Source: Odontesthes bonariensis (taxonomy: Eukaryota; Chordata; Actinopteri; Atheriniformes; Atherinopsidae). From it: a stretch of 64,000 nucleotides of DNA. The notes beneath the pieces were generated by a model. It was not told the origin of the DNA. It saw nothing but the letters and a program-made list of their open reading frames with translations, and made no database searches. Made by a program: the position numbers and the translations under genes. Where the stretch lies: the NCBI RefSeq assembly GCF_027942865.1, contig NC_134510.1, positions 5,800,001 through 5,864,000 of the forward strand, given 5' to 3'. Position 1 is the stretch's first letter. Each line of letters begins with the position of its first letter. This document shows positions 56,987 to 64,000 of the stretch, in pieces.

Positions 56987-58300
56987 CAACAACCATTAGT
57001 ACGAACAGATTTGTTCTTAAGTCGTGCATAGGAGTGATTTAAGAGAATTTGCGCATTCACCAATTTTTTTCGTATTTTATGTTTTCTTTCAGGTACGAAC
57101 ATAATTTACGAGTGATCCAGACCTGTAATAGGAGTTTCGTAAAATAGTCTGCTGTTATTCGAATCAAGTTTGCTTGACTAATGGATTGTATATTTAATTA
57201 CTTTGAAGCAAACATAAATAAATAAATAAATATATTATACACCATAATGATGCTGACATTATTCTGTTTGACTTAAATGATGCACTAATTGAAGGTTAAT
57301 TTGACTCTGTATATAACAAGGTCAATGGGAAGCGTAACCAGCGGATGACTTGTTACTTTTGGATGCCTTAGCGCGTCAGGCTCTTGGAAGAGACAGTGTA
57401 GATATCCTTGCGGAGACAGACGAATGGCTGACAAATATGCAACTTGCTAGAGCCACAACTCCAGAGAGAAACACGCCGATCAAACCCAATTCCACCCATC
57501 AATAGACTGCACACATATACGTATCAAAGCACCCGTGCTGTTGTGGAGCGCACAACAGGTGAGCTGAAGGCCAGGTGGGTGTATCTCGATACAGTAGGGG
57601 GAAAACTGCTCTATAGCCCAGAGAAATCTGGCATGCTGTGTTTTGCACAATATTGCCGTGAACGAGGGTCTCCCACTACCTGAACCAGCCCAGGCAGACC
57701 CAGCAGGGGTGGTGCCAGAAGACCTCCCTCATGGATCGCCCGATCAAAGGTCCATCATGATGAGGCAAAAACTAATTGCACGGTTTTAGTTGCAGTCATC
57801 AAGCGCATTTTTAAGCTATTTTCATATCAAACCATTTCGTCTTTATTTCGGTGACATTACGAAGTACAGGTTACATGGAATTAACAGCACTCATAATAAC
57901 TTCCCATTTCTTCGCTTTAGCAGGTCCCGTAATGCCACTGCTGACATGCTAAAACTGAGAGATTTTCCTTTTTGGATCTCTGAAAGCAGAACTTCGATCT
58001 CAGAGCCCGTAAAGTTGTTCTTTTTGCGCCTTAATGCCATTTTTACGACTCAACACTCAACACTTCCTGGCACAGGAGAGAGGAAGCGTAGCCTTATGGT
58101 ATTATTTTGGGAGTGGAGTATGCAAATTTACTATCCTCGTGCACAGGTGGGTCATATACGCAGGTCGTTTACACACTTTTTCCGAAGTTAAGAGTGTTTG
58201 TTGAATCTAACGTGCCGTGTTAGTACGAGACCTTAGTACCTTAGTAAAAAAGTAAGAGAAATTTAGAATAGAAATACAAAAATGTTCTTGCACGAGGCCC
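56987..58300 (+). mobile_element. PIF/Harbinger element, copy B
   Basis: The ends are GGGCCTCATGCA at 56987 and a complement-like GCACGAGGCCC at 58300, each flanked by ATT. The plus strand carries transposase remnants (QLARATTPERNT-like, then DCTHIRIKAP-like codons joined to VVERT, LKARWVYLDTVGGKLLYSPE and LPLPEPAQAD). It has the same internal deletion junction as copy A and one further deletion before it. On the minus strand (58052-57905) a Myb-like protein starts MALRRKKNNFTGSEIEVLLS and is truncated. Two genes in opposite directions is the layout of Harbinger elements. Confidence 0.85.
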
Positions 58301-59907
58301 ATTGTTATTTCTCAATAAACTTAACATTTGAGTCGCTTCAGTGAGAAAACCGGGTTTGGCTGGTTTAGTTTGCACTTGAACTTCCTTTTGTCCAAAACCA
58401 GATGAATGCATTGTGGTATTCAGGTTTGAAAGTAGATGTATGATTGATGGTAGAGACGGCATGCAGGAACACCACGCTAACTGCTTGCTAGTTCAGAGTA
58501 GGGGAGCTACTCCCACCAGCAAAGGAAATGTTTTCTCTGTTAGACAGAAGAGAGGCTGAGGTTTAGCTGTCATGAATCCTTGAAGCCAAGGGACAAAGTC
58601 CCAGAGCCAAAAGCAGCAGTTTAAAGAGTCTGCAGGAAAATCCAGCATGACCCGGTGTCCTTTGTAAATGACAGGGCAGCAGAGAAAAGATGGATATGAC
58701 ATTGGAAACTCTGTCTGAATGACTTGGCTTCTGCTAAACTGAGACCAGGGCAAAATGTGGAGGCAGCAAGTGAGGCGTTTTCTTTTTTTAATTTTACTTT
58801 ACATACTGCAAGACAAGCTCAGCAAAATCCTGCAGCTGGCTCATTTCCTCTGCTGTCGTTTCCTGTTTCCTACTGCACTCAAGACCTCAGTTATGAAAAA
58901 GACATTATTACAGCTGCACCTGGCAATCAAAACTGTACATGACTGCAAAATGCTGTACCATTTCAGATATGACTTGCAGCAGGTGGTTGAAGTGCTAATT
59001 CACTGTTCTGGTATCAGAGTCCCTGGGTACTCAAGCTGGGGGTTTTCGAACATAGCTGTCAAGCTAAACTTGTGTAGTCATAAACTATAAACCTGTGTTA
59101 TACTAAATTGTATGTGTTAAGTAAAAAGAGAGGCACAGTAATCAAAACAGAGGCTGCTTTCTTTGCTCCAACTTGCTCATCCTTCTCCTGCTGCCCAACT
59201 AAAGGCCTGACGAGTTCACTGCCTGCTGTCCACCACTCTGGGCCCACACACACACCAAACACAGACTTCTACACACAGACGCACACAGGCCTGTCTGCTG
59301 CCACTGCCGTTGCTATGGGAACCCTTGGGCACGGTGCCGTGATCAACAAGGCCTGGAGCTGCTGGGGCGTCATGGCAGCGACCTGGCTGGCACACACAAA
59401 CACACATACGCATTTTGTGGCACAGAGAAGGATGGATGGAGACCAAGAGACAGAGGAAACGGACGCAAGCACAAAAAAAAAAAAAACGGCTCAGCTAGAT
59501 GGAAAGAGACAGTTCAGTAATGAGGGGGCAGAAAGAGTGGGGAGAAAAGGAGGGAATGAGGTGCACAAACACCTAACACCTCTCTCCCTCCCTTGGGAGA
59601 GATGCGCACTGCAATGTCTAGACGGCAGCAACAGTCCAACACAGTATAAGTGCCTGTGTGAGACACAGCATGTAGTAGTTATCAGCCTAGTTACAGCCTC
59701 CCCAGCCTCCACCACAGTCAGTCAGACTCTCTGTGGAAACAAATTAACTAGTTTAGTGCTCCTTAACCCTGAGGAGAGGGGTCTGGTTTACGTGTGTGTT
59801 CTATACCCATTAGACAGGTATCTTGGAGTCAAGGAACAGAAGGAGACAAGAGGCTGATAAAGAAGGAAAGATGTAATAATGTGTCAGAGAAGGAGAGAGA
59901 TGCAAGC

Positions 59908-60113
<206 letters not shown>

Positions 60114-62671
60114 GACATGCTATGGGGACTCAGGGCAACAAGAGAACAAACAATTACAGCTCCACAGCTGTCTCTCTTCTCCACTCCCCCTCACATCCCT
60201 ACTTCTCTGTTTATTCATCCCTTCTTCTCTTGTTAGCACAACACAGGAGAATCAGAAAGCCTGTATATACTGCATCACAGAGGATCAGTGGATTACAAAG
60301 CAGATTGCCTCTGACTTGTGCTCGGTTGTAGGTAACACTCTCAACTGTCATTAGCACCATGAAAAATTGAAAAGCTGAAATCAGGATATCTCATGTCATG
60401 ATTGTGATTAAAGGAGAAGTATCAGGGCATTTGCATCCTAAGTGAGCTTATCACATGTGCCCATCTTTTCCACTTTTTCCTTTAACAGAGCTCAACTTTG
60501 ATTACTGCTGATGTAGGCCGTAAAGACGAGGTCTGATGCTGAGCTGGCAATAAATTTCTACTTTTACTCCTGAAAAGGACTAACGTAACCATATCATCTC
60601 CATCTGCATGAATATAACATGAACAAAGATAGGAAAAACACGGGTCTCTGTGATAACATATCATGAATATTACAGTACAGTCTAATATTATCAATATTCT
60701 ACTGCTATAATATTCATGATAAGCAGTAAAGCAGAGAGGAGGGCAATGTTTGAGAAATTATTTGCTCGGTAGGATTTCACTTCACTTGGTGCAGAGCTGG
60801 CCTGCAGACAGGTGTGTGTGTGTCTATGTGTGTGCGTACATTATCAGACCAGACATGCAGGATAGTGTCTAGACACCCCTGAACTCCCACCCCTCTGCCA
60901 TAAAGGCAGACTGTCTCCTCTCTCTGAGTGATTGAACCTGACGGGGGGGGGTCAAACTGATGTCAAGGTTAAAGTGAGTGTGTGCGCATGAGTGTGAGGA
61001 TGCTGACCAGGGTCAGCTGGAGTCAGTGTATGACTTGACTTCTCTATGGATTGTGGTATATTTTGTAGTATTAGAGCTGTTCGTACTGTAACATGTTGTG
61101 CCATGTCTCAAAAGGTCCTTTATGTCCGTGTGTTTGTGTTGTTTTGTCAGATGGCTGAAGATGTGATACTATGAATGAAAAGCTTCCCATTAAGCTTAAG
61201 GCTTTTTCAAACTGTCGCTCTACTCAGATTCAGATTATATAACCACCAAGTTATCAGAAAAAAATCCCAGTTCAAGCAACTATTGAATGTACACTGATCT
61301 CCCACAAAGAAAGAGAAAAGAGGCACAATGACTTGAACATTTTCTCACAGTCAACAGTGTTGTGGCATCAGACATATTTCAGTCAATAATTCGATGCCAT
61401 TACCATGAATGTGAACTGGGACAAGGACGATGGTCAGTCAGATAGCCCAGTCTAGCCGTAACTATAGCTCAAGTTAACTGTGCATGTAAATGTGCTGCAT
61501 AAAAGAAGAAGACTGCTAGCCTCATTGTCTTATCACATGCAAATCATCAACAACCCAAGGACAAAATGGCACACAGGCCATGTGTGTGCATTCAAAGCCG
61601 GATTGACGTTATTCCTCTATGCCACAGAGCTCCACAAATATAACACTGAAAGACGCTGCACCCATAAATGACAACACATATATTCAAGTTTACTCTGTCA
61701 CTCACTCACTTCATGTTGGAAATTTTCACTAAAGCACAAAATATACCTCAATCCACCAACGAAAATAGTAGCCGAATAAATGGCTAATTTGACACAGTGA
61801 TCAGGGATCACCAAGTGTTTTCTTTTTCTTTTCTTTTCCTGTTTGCTTTTCTTGCAAGGTTTTGTCTGAACTAAAGGTAGGAAAAAACACAACAACAGCA
61901 AAAAGAAATTGAAAGAAGTAGCAGATAGCTGCCAGAGTAGCACAGATGGAAAAAGAATGATAGGATACAGAGAACATAACTAAGGCTGAAGTGAGACAGA
62001 GAGGTGGGCCACAGAGAGGATATTGGAGGAAAGATAGCAGTGGGAGAGCATAAGCAATAGCAAAGGAAGGCACTGAGATGCAGGGAGAATGTGGTAAAGG
62101 CAGACAGATGTTAAAGGTAGACCAACGGCAAAGCTGAACGTCTTGCGTCTCATCTCTGACACCAAACAAACTACAGTGGAGCAGTGGGAAAATAATGGGA
62201 ACAAAACCACACACAAAAAACACAAAACTGAAAAGATGAGATAGGAGTGGAGGAGGAAGAAATTAGTGGTATTTGTCGATTTTTCTGTTGGTGTTTTTCG
62301 TGGCATGTGTTAGTTTGATAGAGCAGAAACCCCCTCTCGTCCCCTCAAGCCACCGCACACCTCGGCTCCACAAGCCAGGTAGATTTGTGGTGCAACTATA
62401 AAGCGGCTTTCAACATCAGTAGGGGTGATGAGGCAGACATCCTCCAGACTGCTTGCTGTATATGAGCTGCAAACTCTGTGGCTGCCGCAATCAGACAAAC
62501 TCAGACAGCAAGTGATGCTGAGGGTGGAACGTAGGAACTTCAGGGAGACATGGGACACATCCAAGCTGAAGCTGAATGCTCTGCTGAGGTAAGACAGGCA
62601 TACTGGGATGACACTGTTTCACTGAAATTTTAAAGATTTAAAGAACGAAAAACAATCCACACAATTAAATT

Positions 62672-62815
62672 TTTCAATTCATTTTTATTTATATAGCGCC
62701 AAATACAACAAATATCATCTCAAGGCACTTAGATAATAAAGTCCAATTCAAGCCAATTGGAATTAATTTAATTGTAATCATAATTATTCATAAAATAATC
62801 CAATTCGTTCATCGC
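62672..62815 (-). mobile_element. L2 LINE 3' end
   Basis: The complement matches the end of the L2 3' UTR at about 23410-23550, including TGCCTTGAGATGATATTTG and GGCGCTATATAAATAAAAA. It is a short 5'-truncated copy in the intron. Confidence 0.88.
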
Positions 62816-63382
62816 AATGACTGATAGTAACAGGTAAAGCAGCTGTCATCTAATTTCATTCTTCAGCAACTGAGAAAGAGGAACAAAAACAGCTTAAAAC
62901 ACAAAAAAATAAAAGAACTTTGCAACTTAAAAAAAAAAATCTCCCAAAAGACAAAGTGCCTCCTCCTCTGGTGTGCAACTACACTCCGTCCGTCACCAAT
63001 AACTCAGTTTAATATGCTCACAGTTTTTTCATCAATGCCTGCAAATCGTAACTGGTTTCCATTTTAGAAAAAGATGGCTCCTCAACTGCAGCATACGCTT
63101 GCGTGGCATTTTTTTGCTATGACTCAATGTCACACTGGCCATCTCTCCTCCAAGACTGACTGTCTTTCTTACTCTATTTTAGTCTCTCCTCTTTCTCTTT
63201 CATTATGTCTGTCTCTCCCTCTCTTTTTGGTGACACTCCTCTCACCCTCCTCCATTTGTATTCTTTTCAACCCATCTATTCTTTCATCAGTTATTGCTCT
63301 CCTCCTCTTTTTGCCCTTTCAACCTCCTCTGTATTCCACCTCTTCTTTTTCAATTAATTTTATATATACTTATACACACACT

Positions 63383-63745
63383 GCACGGTGGTGTGGTGGT
63401 TAGCACCGTCGCCTCACAGCAAGAAGGTTCCAGGTTCAACACCCAGCTGGGGCCTTTCTGTGTGGAGTTTGCATGTTCTCCCCGTGTATGCGTGGGTTCT
63501 CTCCGGGTACTCTGGCTTCCTCCCACTGTCCAAAAAATCATGCATGTTAGGTTGATTGGCATCTCTAAATTGTCCTTAGGAGTGAGTGTGAGCGTGCATG
63601 GTTGTTTGTCTCTATGTGCCCCTGCAATGGACTGGCGGCCTGTCCAGGGTGTACCCCGCCTCTCGCCCATTGACTGCTGGGATAGGCTCCAGCCCGCCCG
63701 CGACCCGATCGACGGATTCAGCGGTATAGATAATGGATGGATGGC
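63383..63745 (+). mobile_element. tRNA-derived SINE-like repeat
   Basis: GTGTGGTGGTTAGCACCGTC (A-box-like) and GGTTCCAGGTTCAACACCC (B-box-like) are followed by GTGGAGTTTGCATGTTCTCC and end in ATGGATGGATGG units. It is a very common fish repeat. Confidence 0.75.
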
Positions 63746-64000
63746 ATATACACACACACACACTTTTGTCTGCCTCCCTTTCTTGAATCCCACCTCCTCT
63801 GTGTCCTACCTTCCCAACCACTTTCTCCCCCTCTCCCTCTCCCTCTAACCCTCAGATGAAAAGGTGTAAACATGTCTTCCACATGCGGTCTCATTGTGCC
63901 GAGCCAACAGAGCAAAACAACCACGCTTAAGTTGCTCAATAGACCTTAGCAGATGACTAGCGCCTTCTCCATCCTCCCCTCCGTTTTTTTTTTCCTTTTT

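Noticed and set aside
59108..59857. 249-codon open frame on the plus strand in the ldlrad4 intron
   Set aside because: It is low complexity with Thr-His and Lys runs from microsatellite-like DNA, has no domain and no splice context, and lies opposite to the gene.

Overview
The window is nuclear DNA of a teleost fish, probably a percomorph. This is inferred from the repeats: an L2 LINE with a (TTGAA)n tail, BEL/Pao and Gmr1-like LTR elements, several hAT and PIF/Harbinger families with their MITEs, and tRNA-derived SINEs. It also holds a recognisable vertebrate gene with introns. There are no prokaryotic operons and no CRISPR array.

Positions 1-19.4 kb are a graveyard of nested transposons. 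A piece of an alpha-tubulin exon at the left edge is cut at a codon by the end of a hAT element (192-3652), which itself carries a second hAT (445-1763). A minus-strand LINE (3653-6960), a decayed ZBED-type hAT transposase (6980-8270), a zinc-finger relic and a MITE follow. From 9081 to 16133 lies a plus-strand multi-exon gene of unknown function (motifs RGSNSLEG and CGxCxVPQCGGQRKRY). One of its introns is filled by a Gmr1-like Ty3/gypsy retrotransposon whose integrase lies before its reverse transcriptase, and whose gag holds a 940-bp hAT MITE with a perfect 8-bp target duplication. A 5S rRNA fragment then abuts a second, nearly identical 2.4-kb copy of the first composite hAT (16581-19013).

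Positions 19.4-38.5 kb hold an orphan hAT first exon, an L2 LINE split by a 658-bp insertion, BEL/Pao pieces in both orientations, a retroviral-type LTR with its polypurine tract, a GC-rich block, PIF/Harbinger copies and a SINE. The one gene-like unit is an intronless coiled-coil reading frame (34490-35730), broken by one frameshift and one in-frame stop.

Positions 38.6-64 kb belong to ldlrad4 on the minus strand, a membrane adaptor that damps TGF-beta/SMAD signalling. Visible are the transmembrane exon (52306-52460), the last coding exon (44569-45162) and a candidate 5.9-kb 3' UTR. The LDL-receptor class A exon and the first exon must lie beyond 64000. Its introns carry a 37-bp perfect-TIR MITE, an inverted pair of TTGCG-rich elements, SINEs, L2 tails and microsatellites.

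The genes do not form a pathway. ldlrad4 is the only clearly functional gene; the rest is mobile DNA and its captured or broken passengers.
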